This document shows positions 35,915-44,172 of a stretch of 64,000 nt of DNA, one piece after another. The position numbers and the translations under genes are program-made. The notes beneath the pieces were generated by a model. That model did no database searches. It was not told the DNA's origin and saw nothing but the letters and a program-made list of their open reading frames with translations. The stretch's first letter is position 1; every line of letters begins with the position of its first letter. The DNA is from Phycisphaerae bacterium (GTDB lineage Bacteria; Planctomycetota; Phycisphaerae; Sedimentisphaerales; UBA12454). The stretch spans positions 62,001 to 126,000 of the forward strand of contig JBAZHC010000004.1 in NCBI GenBank assembly GCA_041652575.1, read 5' to 3'.

Positions 35915-36658
35915 CTATTTTCTTCTTAGAAAAGCTGCTCCTGCAAGCAGCACAAAAATAGTCGCAGGCTCCGGCACAACATCCGCAAATCCTACAACAT
36001 CTGCGATCCCGCTATCACCGGCGATATCCGTAACGCGAACGTACATAATCCAGTCCAGTGATGCACCTATTGCATTGCTTATGTCAACCTGTGTTCCGCC
36101 GCAGCCGCCGAGATAATCGGCCTCGACATCACCAGGCTGTCTGCCCATATACTCGATACCAGCAGGCGTGGCGTGAATAAAATTCCCCGCTGAAGCCGTA
36201 TAAGGATATAATGAGTCGGCGAATGTGTTCGCGATTTCATAAAAAATAATTCCGTCCTGACTGACTTCGATTTTCGCAGGTTCAAAATACGCATAGTTTA
36301 TGCTGCCATCACCCTCGTAATCTGTCCCAAAGAAAGAATTACCGAAAACCAGAAAATCGGTTCCATATTCGACATCAACAGGATTATTAAGCACCTGATG
36401 GTCAAAAGCTATTGTTATTGAACCGCCATTACCGAGACTTACAACATCGGTTGCTTCCCACGGCGCTGCCGCAATTGAAACCGGCCAGCCGCCGCTGTCT
36501 GCGACAGGCGGCGCACCAAGGACAACATTTGGATTATTATATCCGGGGTCAGCGGCAATACCCTGACTAAACGAAATTACCGAACTTGCAAAAGGCGAAG
36601 CATTTAACATCGAACCGAAAACCAAAACAAACAATAAAATTGTTACATTACGTTTCAT
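35915..36658 (-). CDS. PEP-CTERM-anchored surface protein, first gene of a cobalamin-riboswitch operon
   Basis: Signal peptide KRNVTILLFVLVFGSMLNAS, then a beta-rich domain with VVSLGNGGSITIAFDHQVLN, EYGTDFLVFGNSFF and IEVSQDGIIFYEIANTF, and a sorting tail VVPEPATIFVLLAGAAFLRRK-like (VPEP motif, hydrophobic stretch, basic end). The PEP-CTERM tail directs processing by an exosortase and attachment or release at the outer surface. The start at 36658 is chosen because GGAG lies 7 bases upstream and the signal peptide begins there; a longer frame from 36790 would run through a GC-rich hairpin. A cobalamin riboswitch and terminator precede it, suggesting a role in B12 acquisition. Confidence 0.85.
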   Translation of the reverse strand: MKRNVTILLFVLVFGSMLNASPFASSVISFSQGIAADPGYNNPNVVLGAPPVADSGGWPVSIAAAPWEATDVVSLGNGGSITIAFDHQVLNNPVDVEYGTDFLVFGNSFFGTDYEGDGSINYAYFEPAKIEVSQDGIIFYEIANTFADSLYPYTASAGNFIHATPAGIEYMGRQPGDVEADYLGGCGGTQVDISNAIGASLDWIMYVRVTDIAGDSGIADVVGFADVVPEPATIFVLLAGAAFLRRK

Positions 36659-36710
36659 CTTCTTCTCCCAAAGAATTAAGGTTTTTAACTTTTTTACATT
36701 TTCACACAGC

Positions 36711-36754
36711 GGGTCTATTGCGGCCGCTGCAAAGCGGCCGCAACTGGCAGACCC
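36711..36754 (-). other. Strong GC-rich hairpin in the leader of the PEP-CTERM operon
   Basis: A 10-base stem (36718-36727 with 36734-36743, each containing GCGGCCGC) with a 6-base loop is extended by an outer GGGTCT/AGACCC pairing (36711-36716 with 36749-36754). It lies between the riboswitch terminator and the start codon. It lacks a T run after it on the minus strand, so it does not look like an ordinary terminator; it may stabilise or regulate the leader RNA. Confidence 0.5.
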
Positions 36755-36805
36755 AAAAGCATTAAGCTTCTGTGGAATTGGACTAAACAAAAATAATCAA
36801 AGAAC

Positions 36806-36848
36806 CAATAAAAAAAGCCGCCGTTCCCGAAAAAGGAACGGCGGCTTT
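36806..36848 (-). terminator. Intrinsic terminator of the cobalamin riboswitch expression platform
   Basis: On the minus strand a perfect 14-base stem (36848-36835 with 36827-36814, AAAGCCGCCGTTCC type) with a 7-base loop is followed by a T-rich run. It lies just downstream of the riboswitch aptamer and about 150 bases before the first start codon, so cobalamin binding probably promotes premature termination. Confidence 0.85.
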
Positions 36849-36869
36849 AATATCCAAAACAAAGACACC

Positions 36870-37080
36870 CCATAAGGGATGTATCCGTTGGCGTTCCTTA
36901 CGCGAGAACTCTCAACAAATTTTTCGATTCCAGCAAGGTTTTCTGACTTGCGTTTTCCGAAAGAACCCTTCCCGCTCATCTCAGAGCAGTGGTACATCTT
37001 CTTTCGGCCTTCCGACTTATCCGGAAAAAACGCTTACAGCGGCGCGACCGTCACGGATTTCAACCGTGTTCCCTTTTCTG
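36870..37080 (-). promoter_or_regulatory. Cobalamin (adenosylcobalamin-type) riboswitch
   Basis: Read on the minus strand, the segment has the conserved order of the B12 element: AAAGGGAACACGGTTGAAAT and TCCGTGACGGTCGCGCCGCT near 37077-37037 followed by GTAAGCG, then ACCACTG (36993-36987), a GGGAAGGG segment (36973-36966), and the B12 box GCAAGTCAGAAAACCTTGC at 36951-36933. The aptamer is followed by a perfect terminator and a three-gene operon. The class is well known to repress B12 transport and synthesis genes when cobalamin is present. The exact 5' and 3' ends are estimated. Confidence 0.93.
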
Positions 37081-37113
37081 TAATCAAATATTTCTTTTCA
37101 AAAGAACAGGCGT

Positions 37114-37142
37114 AGTCTAATACACGCCGGAATACATGTAAA
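37114..37142 (-). promoter_or_regulatory. Candidate promoter of the riboswitch operon
   Basis: Minus strand TTTACA (37142-37137) and TAGACT (37119-37114) are spaced by 17 bases, about 35 bases before the first conserved riboswitch sequence. The -10 box is weak, so this is tentative. Confidence 0.3.
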
Positions 37143-37157
37143 CAAAAAAATTTATCC

Positions 37158-37249
37158 CGCACCAATTTTTTTTTAGCCGCCTGATTTCCTTTAAATCCCT
37201 ATTCTTCTTGAATACTTTGCCGTTATTGGAGAATTTAGGAATTGGTGCG
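37158..37249 (-). repeat. Long-range inverted repeat downstream of the coiled-coil protein gene
   Basis: CGCACCAATT at 37158-37167 and AATTGGTGCG at 37240-37249 form a perfect 10-base inverted repeat with a 72-base spacer. It begins five bases after the stop of the upstream minus-strand gene and could form the base of a 3' UTR structure or a terminator; on the minus strand the second arm is followed by ATAAATTTTTTTG. Confidence 0.4.
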
Positions 37250-37253
37250 CGGA

Positions 37254-37973
37254 TTATTTTAGCAGAAAAATTACAATCAGCAGCGATATAATTGCAAGGG
37301 TGCAAACGCCCAATGCGGCGGCAAAAACCCATATAAACCGTTTATGCTGCGTATTCAGGATGTATTTCAGGTATCTGTCGCTTGCGGAAAACGCCCTGCT
37401 CATCTGGTTCAAACTGTCGGTCTGTCCTTCGACATTATCATTCAATTTATCGGTTATATTGTTAAATCTTCTGAAACCATCGGCAAGCTGAGCGTCGACA
37501 TCGGCTGAAGCGGCAAGCTGAACCGCCATTTCTGAAATCGCGTGGCTCTGTTTTTCGGCGGCAACGGGAATTTTTTCAACCGCTTCGGTAAACTGCTGAT
37601 TCTTCAGTGCCTGCGACTTCAACTGCTCAACCAGCGAGTCAACGACAATCCTCTGGTTTTTCATGCTTTCCGGAAAATTCTGCAGAAGCTGCGGTATTTC
37701 ATCTATCCGTTTTAAAAGTTCGGCGTTCTGTTCCACCTGCCGGCCGAGATGTTCATTTATTCCGCCAAGCTTTTCGACAAGCTGCTCGAACGAATTCTGA
37801 ATCATCTGAAGGGCTTCTGTTTTGTCAGTGATTGGCTCATTTCTGCGGGTGATAATATTGGAAGGATTGTTTGGCTTGTCGACGGTCGGGGGCTTTCTCA
37901 ACGGCTCGTAACGGCCATCTATTTTCTCTGACAGCCACCTGCCCGTCCTCGATATTAATTCCCGTATCGCCAT
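37254..37973 (-). CDS. Coiled-coil protein with C-terminal membrane anchor, unknown function
   Basis: A 239-residue protein of unrecognised family. Residues about 45-205 are rich in heptad-like Leu/Gln/Glu patterns (ALQMIQNSFEQLVEKLGGIN, QNAELLKRIDEIPQLLQNF, NITDKLNDNVEGQTDSLNQM), indicating a long coiled coil. The C-terminal segment FIWVFAAALGVCTLAIISLL followed by IVIFLLK is a single membrane anchor. The start at 37973 (MAIRELISRTGRW) is preferred because GGAG lies six bases upstream; an in-frame ATG at 38003 would add 10 residues. It is the last gene before the divergent FAH-family gene. A cell-envelope or cytoskeletal scaffold role is possible but not shown. Confidence 0.6.
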   Translation of the reverse strand: MAIRELISRTGRWLSEKIDGRYEPLRKPPTVDKPNNPSNIITRRNEPITDKTEALQMIQNSFEQLVEKLGGINEHLGRQVEQNAELLKRIDEIPQLLQNFPESMKNQRIVVDSLVEQLKSQALKNQQFTEAVEKIPVAAEKQSHAISEMAVQLAASADVDAQLADGFRRFNNITDKLNDNVEGQTDSLNQMSRAFSASDRYLKYILNTQHKRFIWVFAAALGVCTLAIISLLIVIFLLK

Positions 37974-38165
37974 AACTCGCTCCGTCGCCATAGCTTTCCG
38001 CATGGGCTTTGGCTATTTCCACAAATACACCCGCCGCAATAACTTAGCCCCATCCCAATAACTTTGGAGCGTCGGCGACTTCCATTAAGCTAATATATAT
38101 GTATAATTAAGGCCAAAGTCTCATAAAAGCAAGAAAAAATCATTAAATTGAGGTAAGTTTAAAAA

Positions 38166-39101
38166 ATGAAACTGGTTACATTCACAAAAAATTCTTACAT
38201 TTCCTGCGGCGTACTGACTGACAGGGGCATTGTGAATTTGACTCCGCAATTACTTCAGACCGATTCACCCGTAAGTATAAAACAGATAATCGCCCAAGGG
38301 CCTGAATGCCTGAAAAAAGTCCATACTATTACCGCTAAAAGCACGGCATTTATTAATCCTGCCGCGGTAGAGTTTTTGGCTCCGATACCTGCCCCCGGCA
38401 AAATTCTCGCTCTTGCAGGCAATTACGCAAAACACATCATAGAAGCCGGACTTAAACTCGGCCTGACCGCTTCCCCCCGGAAAAACACCGTTCCTCGTCC
38501 TTTTCTCAAACCCAATACTGTCATAAATAATCCTGACGGCATAATTCCCTGGCCTGCCTACAGCAAAGAAATCGACTATGAAATCGAGCTTGCAGTGGTC
38601 ATCGGCAAAGAAGCAAAATGTATAAGTCCGCAGAACGCGAAAGAATATATCGCAGGCTACACAATCGCAAACGATGTCTCGGCTCGCAGCGTAACATTTA
38701 AACAGGGAAGAGAAAAAAGACCGTGGGATGAATTTTACGACTGGCTCAACGGCAAATGGGCCGATGGCTTCCTGCCTCTTGGGCCCTGCATCGTTACCGC
38801 CGACGAGATTGAAGACCCACAGAATTTACAGATGGTTCTGAAAGTCAACGGCGAAATCCGCCAGAACGCCAACACTGCCGATATGATTTTCGGTGTTTAT
38901 GAAATAGTATCGTTTTTAAGCTACATAACGACGCTTGAGCCCGGAGATATCATCGCAACGGGAACGCCGGAAGGCGTGGCCATGGCGACAGGAAATTTCC
39001 TAAAGGCCGGCGACGAAATCGAATGCGCCATCGAAAAAATCGGCACACTCACAAACACACTCGGCAAAAAACCTGAAAAATTCTACGAACCGTTAATATA
39101 G
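38166..39101 (+). CDS. Fumarylacetoacetate hydrolase family protein
   Basis: A 311-residue FAH-superfamily enzyme. The C-terminal catalytic domain starts near LALAGNYAKHIIEAG and contains the metal-binding acidic residues in EIDYEIELAVVIGKEA and IANDVSARSVTFKQG, with FLPLGPCIVTADEI and ATGTPEGVAMATGNFL further on. Family members cleave or hydrate carbon-carbon bonds in 2-keto acids, for instance in catechol-type or sugar-acid breakdown; the substrate is not predictable. A GAGG lies upstream of the ATG. It is a single plus-strand gene between oppositely oriented units, ending 18 bases from rpoD. Confidence 0.88.
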   Translation: MKLVTFTKNSYISCGVLTDRGIVNLTPQLLQTDSPVSIKQIIAQGPECLKKVHTITAKSTAFINPAAVEFLAPIPAPGKILALAGNYAKHIIEAGLKLGLTASPRKNTVPRPFLKPNTVINNPDGIIPWPAYSKEIDYEIELAVVIGKEAKCISPQNAKEYIAGYTIANDVSARSVTFKQGREKRPWDEFYDWLNGKWADGFLPLGPCIVTADEIEDPQNLQMVLKVNGEIRQNANTADMIFGVYEIVSFLSYITTLEPGDIIATGTPEGVAMATGNFLKAGDEIECAIEKIGTLTNTLGKKPEKFYEPLI

Positions 39102-39119
39102 AATAATTCCTGATTTTCC

Positions 39120-40976
39120 TTACGTGCTTCTCTGGTCGACAAAACCCTCAAGCCGTCTGCATCTTACCGGATGCTGAAGTTTTCTTATCGCTTTTGCCTC
39201 GACTTGTCTTACTCGCTCGCGGGTAACTTTGAAAATCCTGCCGACCTCTTCGAGCGTATATGTATAGCCGTCGCCCAGACCGTATCGCAGCTTGATAATC
39301 TCCCGCTCACGATAGGTCAGTGTCTTTAATATCTCATCGATTCGCTCTTTAAGCATTTCGTGCGTGGCCGACTGCACCGGCGATTCAGCGGATTCGTCTT
39401 CGATGAAATCGCCGAAATAGCTGTCTTCGCTTTCGCCTATAGGCCTGTCAAGGCTTATCGGATGTTTCGAAATCTTCAGAACACGCCGAGCCTCTGAAAC
39501 GCTCAATGCCGTTTCGGTCGCGATTTCTTCGATTGTAGGCTCTCTGCCGAGCTTTTGCAGAAGTTCTTTACTTACCATCCGCAGCCTGCTCATCGTTTCA
39601 ATCATATGAACAGGAATTCTGATTGTCCTTGCATGGTCGGCAATGGCTCTTGTAATAGCCTGTCTTATCCACCACGTCGCGTAAGTGCTGAACTTGTAGC
39701 CTCTGCGGTATTCGTATTTATCGACGGCACGCATAAGGCCGGTATTGCCTTCCTGGATTATGTCGAGAAAACTCAAACCTCTGTTGCGGTATTTTTTGGC
39801 GATTGATACGACAAGTCTCAAATTACCGCTTGACAGCTGTCTCTTTGCGAGTTCATACTGCGAAAAGACCGCCCGTACGGCACGCAGTCGTTTCTCGAGC
39901 TGCTCAGGCGTCTCAAGCACCATGTCCTGCATACCATTGAATTCCTGCTTCATCGCGTCAATATCTTCCTGCATATAATCGGCAGTCGGCCCTGCCGCTA
40001 TATACTGCTGAAGCTGACGCATCTTGGACAAAACACCTTCCAGTTTTTTCATCATAGGCTGTATCCTGCTCGTCCGCAGGCTCAGTTCCTCAAGCAAAGT
40101 CGCAACCTTGCGGCGATTACGCCTTAACTGCCTGGCAACCTTTTTCTTTCCCGTTTCGTCCTGTGTCTGCAGATATTCGCTGAACAGCTTTACATTTTTA
40201 TCGAGCAGTTTATTGGCTGTTTTCATGTTTTCAGGCAGCCTGGTCTTGACTACCGACCGTACAAGATTTTCAGCGGTGCTCATCTTCATCGTCCTGTCGA
40301 ACGGCAGTGTTCCTTCGCTTACCTGCCGCAGAATCTCTATCGCTGATATTGCCGAGTAATCACTTTCCAGAACCTTCCGTCTGAACGCCATTCGCGTTAA
40401 CTCTATCTTACGGGCAAGTGATATTTCCTGTTCGCGCGTAAGCAACGGTATCTCGCCCATCTGCGTAAGATACATCCTGACAGGGTCGTCAATCCTGCCC
40501 GTATCAACTTCCACCAGTTCGGTCTCAAGCAGGGTATCTTCGCTTTCTTCGGCTTCGGCCTCCTCCTCAGCAAAAACTTCATCACTAACCTCGAAGTCGT
40601 CCTCTTCGTCCTGCCGTTTTTCCATTTCCGACTCATCGAGCAGACTTATTCCCATCTCATCAAGGGTCATAATCAGGCTTTCGAGCCGGCTGGCCGATAT
40701 CGACTCGTCCGGCAGCTCGTTATTCATCTCTTCATAGGTTATATAACCCTTCTTTTTGGCCTTTTCGATGATAAGCTTTATTTTATTTTCAACAGTATCG
40801 CTCTTCGAAGCCTGCGTCTCTGCCGGTTGTTGCGGCTCCTGCTGGTTCTCTGTGGCTTCGGCGATTACCGGAGCTTCGATTTTCTTTTCGGTTCGACCGT
40901 GCTCACCGCCGACAGCTTTTTTGGCCTTTATTTTTTTGTCTTTTTCCGCTTTATTTTCCGTCTTCTTTTTTGCCAC
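39120..40976 (-). CDS. rpoD: RNA polymerase primary sigma factor RpoD
   Basis: A 618-residue sigma-70 factor. After a charged Lys/Glu-rich N-terminus, region 1.1-like residues lie at about 65-110 ([20 protein letters not shown]). Region 1.2 is [20 protein letters not shown], region 2 is [20 protein letters not shown] with [20 protein letters not shown] and [18 protein letters not shown], and region 4 contains [20 protein letters not shown] and [19 protein letters not shown]. It directs transcription of housekeeping genes. It follows dnaG by 36 bases on the same strand, the classic dnaG-rpoD macromolecular synthesis arrangement. Confidence 0.95.
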   Translation of the reverse strand: MAKKKTENKAEKDKKIKAKKAVGGEHGRTEKKIEAPVIAEATENQQEPQQPAETQASKSDTVENKIKLIIEKAKKKGYITYEEMNNELPDESISASRLESLIMTLDEMGISLLDESEMEKRQDEEDDFEVSDEVFAEEEAEAEESEDTLLETELVEVDTGRIDDPVRMYLTQMGEIPLLTREQEISLARKIELTRMAFRRKVLESDYSAISAIEILRQVSEGTLPFDRTMKMSTAENLVRSVVKTRLPENMKTANKLLDKNVKLFSEYLQTQDETGKKKVARQLRRNRRKVATLLEELSLRTSRIQPMMKKLEGVLSKMRQLQQYIAAGPTADYMQEDIDAMKQEFNGMQDMVLETPEQLEKRLRAVRAVFSQYELAKRQLSSGNLRLVVSIAKKYRNRGLSFLDIIQEGNTGLMRAVDKYEYRRGYKFSTYATWWIRQAITRAIADHARTIRIPVHMIETMSRLRMVSKELLQKLGREPTIEEIATETALSVSEARRVLKISKHPISLDRPIGESEDSYFGDFIEDESAESPVQSATHEMLKERIDEILKTLTYREREIIKLRYGLGDGYTYTLEEVGRIFKVTRERVRQVEAKAIRKLQHPVRCRRLEGFVDQRST

Positions 40977-41012
40977 AATAATTTTTCCTGAAATATCCTG
41001 ATTATTTTTATT

Positions 41013-42797
41013 TTATATCGACATAAGGCCGGGATTTCTCCTGTCCGGCTTTGCTTTTATATTCGAAATTCTTTGAAGCATATCGTCATCGCTTGTTTTT
41101 TTACCGCCCTGAGTTTTTTTATTCTTATGCTCCTCCATCGCGTTTATCGCCCCGCTAAGCCGCCTCCTGAGCGTATCGCCGTCCTGACCGTTATCGCTTA
41201 GCTTCACAATAAGACTTGATACGTCTTTCGACTCTGTTTGTGCGAGCAAATCGGTCAGCGAATACTCCATTCCGCCTGCTGACGCCTGTTCGATAAGATG
41301 CCATATTTCCCTCAAAACCGGCATATCGAAATCATCCGCCTTGATTCTCTTGGCAGCCGACTCGAATAGCCGCGGTTCGTTAAGCAGAACCTCGATTATC
41401 TCCGCCTGCGCCTTTTCTCCGAACCCGCTAAGCTCAACACTCGAAACTTTTGAGTTATCAATCGTATTTATCACAGCCTGTCTTGACGGCCCGCCGCGGC
41501 GAGTCAGTTCCCTTCTTATATCTTCGGCCGGTATCTGTAATATTCGGCTCAATCTATTGACTATCAGGCCCTGCATTATCGCATCGAGCGTTCCGCCCCT
41601 TGTGGCTGTCGCTACGGACTTCAAATATTCTTCAGTCGCCGCCCGCCTGTCGGCAAGATTATCGCTGCTGCCGAATTTTTCGGTCAGCCTGTCCCAGCGG
41701 TACTTCATTACATCCGTCGCCGTTTCAATTATATTTTTAAAGGCCTCTCCGCCGGCCGCCAGTACGAAATCGCACGGGTCCTTACCCTGCGGCACAGATG
41801 CGAGCTTAATATCTATCCGTTCGGCAAGACATATTTCCAGCGCTCTTTCAGCAGCCGAAGCCCCGGCGATATCGCTGTCAAAAATCAGAACTATATTTTT
41901 AGTAAAACGCCTCAGCAGTCTTGCGTGCCCTGCCGTAAAACTTGTGCCGAGCGTGGCGACCACATTTTTACAGCCGCCCTGATGCGCCATAATCACATCG
42001 GTATAGCCTTCGACTACGGCTACTATCCCGCTTGAAACGATTTCATGCCGTGCTTTGTCAAGGCCGTAAACGCAGTTGCTCTTATCGAAAATCAAAGTTG
42101 TCGGCGAATTCATATATTTCGCCGGGTCGTCGCCCAGTGTCCTGCCGCCAAATCCGATTATTCTCGACGAGGCGTCGATTATCGGAAACATAAGCCGATT
42201 ACGGAACTTGTCGTAAAAATGCCCCTGGTCGCCAGCCACTATAAAACCGGCCGCGAGCATAAGTTTTTCAGGTATTCGCTGTTTTTGGGCGGCGTTCAAA
42301 AAATCGTCCCATTTTTCAGCGGCGAATCCCAATGAATATTCTTCTGATGTTTTTTCTGTTATCTGCCGGCTGTTTATATATTCTCTGCACTTATCTCCTG
42401 TAGGTTTGCTGAGCAGATTTTTCCGCCAGTATTTTAATGCCCAGCGGTTGACTTTTTCTATATCGGCCGGGTCCGCGTCCGACCGCGGCTCGGAAGACCT
42501 TTCAGGAATCGTAATTTTTATTCCTGCCCGTTCAGCAAGTCTTTCGATTGCCCGCATAAAGGTCAGGCCTTCTCGCATCTGAACGAATTTGATTACATCT
42601 CCGCCGGCGCTGCACGCAAAGCACTTGAAGATTTGCTTGTCAGGATTAACATTCATGCTCGGCTTATGGTCGTCGTGAAACGGACAGAGGCCCACCATCT
42701 CCCTGCCCTTGCGGGTCAATTTGACATGCTCTGAAATAACATCGATTATATCGTTAGCCGCCTGGATTCGGCTTATTTGGCTATGGTCCAATTTCAT
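41013..42797 (-). CDS. dnaG: DNA primase DnaG
   Basis: A 594-residue bacterial primase that makes RNA primers at the replication fork. The N-terminal zinc-binding CHC2 domain reads GLCPFHDDHKPSMNV with FKCFACSAGGDVIKFV (about residues 37-70). The catalytic core includes NRLMFPIIDASSRIIGFGGR, and the Toprim domain has VAVVEGYTDVIMAHQGG and NIVLIFDSDIAGASAAERAL. The C-terminal about 130 residues would contact the DnaB helicase. It is the first gene of the dnaG-rpoD unit, with its promoter presumably in the 440-base intergenic stretch upstream. Confidence 0.95.
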   Translation of the reverse strand: MKLDHSQISRIQAANDIIDVISEHVKLTRKGREMVGLCPFHDDHKPSMNVNPDKQIFKCFACSAGGDVIKFVQMREGLTFMRAIERLAERAGIKITIPERSSEPRSDADPADIEKVNRWALKYWRKNLLSKPTGDKCREYINSRQITEKTSEEYSLGFAAEKWDDFLNAAQKQRIPEKLMLAAGFIVAGDQGHFYDKFRNRLMFPIIDASSRIIGFGGRTLGDDPAKYMNSPTTLIFDKSNCVYGLDKARHEIVSSGIVAVVEGYTDVIMAHQGGCKNVVATLGTSFTAGHARLLRRFTKNIVLIFDSDIAGASAAERALEICLAERIDIKLASVPQGKDPCDFVLAAGGEAFKNIIETATDVMKYRWDRLTEKFGSSDNLADRRAATEEYLKSVATATRGGTLDAIMQGLIVNRLSRILQIPAEDIRRELTRRGGPSRQAVINTIDNSKVSSVELSGFGEKAQAEIIEVLLNEPRLFESAAKRIKADDFDMPVLREIWHLIEQASAGGMEYSLTDLLAQTESKDVSSLIVKLSDNGQDGDTLRRRLSGAINAMEEHKNKKTQGGKKTSDDDMLQRISNIKAKPDRRNPGLMSI

Positions 42798-43240
42798 TTA
42801 TAAAACAACCAATCCTTTGAAAGTATAAGAAGTTTCCCCTTCCTGTAGCGGGGTTCGATTAAAATAAAAGACAATAAGTATAGGTATCGGGGTACCCAAA
42901 AGTCAAGTTGCTCTCATAAACCCCCTTCTCAGCATCACTAACGCAGGTTTGACAACAATACGACAGTTGGTCAAACAGTAAAACGTACCGCTTTTGTGTC
43001 CCAACAAAAAAAGTCTCCTGACTCTATTTCTGTCTAAAACTTTGTGCCCCTTTTAAATCTTCAATCTTAAATCTTAAATTTTAAATGGTTTCGTCCTATA
43101 TAACCTGCGGAGGTTTCAAAATATCGGCAATTTAAAGAATTTTTCGGAAATTTATAATTTTGTTCGGTTTTTGTTAGGGTAAACAGAGGCCCTCTGCCGA
43201 TATGACTTTTACTAAAGAATAAAGAAAGAAGGATGTGAAA
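42798..43240. other. Intergenic region between divergent dnaG and the lexA unit
   Basis: About 440 bases without a convincing gene. It is AT-rich, with a low-complexity stretch near 43055-43085 built of near-repeats of AATCTTAAAT. It must hold the promoters for dnaG (leftward) and for the 43241/lexA pair (rightward). I see no clear LexA operator of the Gram-positive (CGAAC..GTTCG) or E. coli (CTGT..ACAG) type, although a lone GTTCGG occurs near 43162. Confidence 0.5.
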
Positions 43241-43738
43241 ATGGACAAAAACAAAAGATTTCAAAGTGATGACAACCTGCCTCTCTGCCGTTTCGGTCCC
43301 GGCGGAGAATTTGTAACCAATTGGTCCGGCAAAAAAGTATCGAAAGTGTCTCATCGGCCGATTGGCTCTCTTCTCAAGACAATTGCGCAGATGCTTGACG
43401 CGGTAATAACGGAGGAATTGTTACAAAATTCCACCATAGAAAAAATTAATCTGGCGATACAAAACTCAGACTCAACAATCAATACGGAGAATAAAATTGA
43501 TTTCTACAAGCCAAATGAATCTAACGCCCCGGCAGCTCCAGGTCCTGAAACTGATAAACAACTTCAGGAAGAACCGATGTTATTCGATCACGCTGCAGGA
43601 ACTTGCAGACCTGTTGGGCACAAGCCGAACCACAGTTTTCGAACACGTCGCGGGGCTAAAAGAAAAAGGACTGCTTTCAGCCAATCCTGGCAAGGCTCGC
43701 TCTTTGAGCATTACGACCAAAGCGCAAAGGTTGCTTGA
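43241..43738 (+). CDS. Hypothetical protein upstream of and overlapping lexA
   Basis: An open frame of 165 codons starting at ATG 43241, with AAGGA seven bases upstream. The first about 85 residues look protein-like (NLPLCRFGPGGEFVTNWSGK, RPIGSLLKTIAQMLDAVITE). From 43497 on, the frame overlaps lexA in another register, and the translation becomes Pro/Arg-rich and shadow-like, so the real gene may have been shorter or the overlap may be accidental. I recognise no family. Its ribosome-binding site and its place immediately before lexA suggest it is co-transcribed with it. Confidence 0.4.
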   Translation: MDKNKRFQSDDNLPLCRFGPGGEFVTNWSGKKVSKVSHRPIGSLLKTIAQMLDAVITEELLQNSTIEKINLAIQNSDSTINTENKIDFYKPNESNAPAAPGPETDKQLQEEPMLFDHAAGTCRPVGHKPNHSFRTRRGAKRKRTAFSQSWQGSLFEHYDQSAKVA

Positions 43739-44171
43739 GCAGACCTCGGCCTTAGACGAGTCGGATGAACAGCAGACAGCCTGCCTTGAGCGTAATCGAA
43801 AGGACGGCATACCGCTATTGGGCACAATCGCGGCAGGAGCGCCGATTGAAGCGATTGAAAATATCGAGCAAATTTCTTTGCAATCCGAATTCGGCTCAAA
43901 TGAAGATACATTCGCTCTGAAAGTTCAGGGCGATAGTATGACCGGCGATGGAATTTTCGACGGCGATTATGTCGTCTGCAAAAAAGCACAAACCGCGTCA
44001 AACGGCAAAATCATTGCCGCTATCGTCGATAATGAAAATGCCACCGTAAAAAGGATTTATAAGGAAACCAACAGAATCCGCCTTGAGCCTTCAAATCCCA
44101 ATTACGAGCCGATTTATACACAGAACTGTACTATCGCCGGCGTTGTCGTGGGATTGATGAGAAAGATTTAA
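43497..44171 (+). CDS. lexA: SOS repressor LexA
   Basis: A 224-residue LexA. The N-terminal winged-helix domain (LTPRQLQVLKLINNFRKNRC, LADLLGTSRTTVFEHVAGLK) binds operator DNA. The C-terminal S24 peptidase domain has the Ala-Gly cleavage site in GTIAAGAPIEA, the catalytic serine in VQGDSMTGDGIFDGDYVV and the lysine in NATVKRIYKE, so it should self-cleave on contact with RecA filaments. The start is a TTG at 43497 supported by GGAG seven bases upstream; an ATG at 43515 is in frame but has no such site. It ends two bases from the convergent RNase HII-like gene. Confidence 0.92.
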   Translation: MISTSQMNLTPRQLQVLKLINNFRKNRCYSITLQELADLLGTSRTTVFEHVAGLKEKGLLSANPGKARSLSITTKAQRLLEQTSALDESDEQQTACLERNRKDGIPLLGTIAAGAPIEAIENIEQISLQSEFGSNEDTFALKVQGDSMTGDGIFDGDYVVCKKAQTASNGKIIAAIVDNENATVKRIYKETNRIRLEPSNPNYEPIYTQNCTIAGVVVGLMRKI

Positions 44172-44172
44172 A

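Noticed and set aside
36659..36790. N-terminal extension of the PEP-CTERM protein
   Set aside because: The extension runs through a GC-rich hairpin, has no ribosome-binding site and would bury the signal peptide; the ATG at 36658 has GGAG and starts a normal signal peptide.
36797..36997. 66-codon minus-strand frame upstream of the PEP-CTERM gene
   Set aside because: It lies within the cobalamin riboswitch and terminator, which explain the sequence better than a protein.
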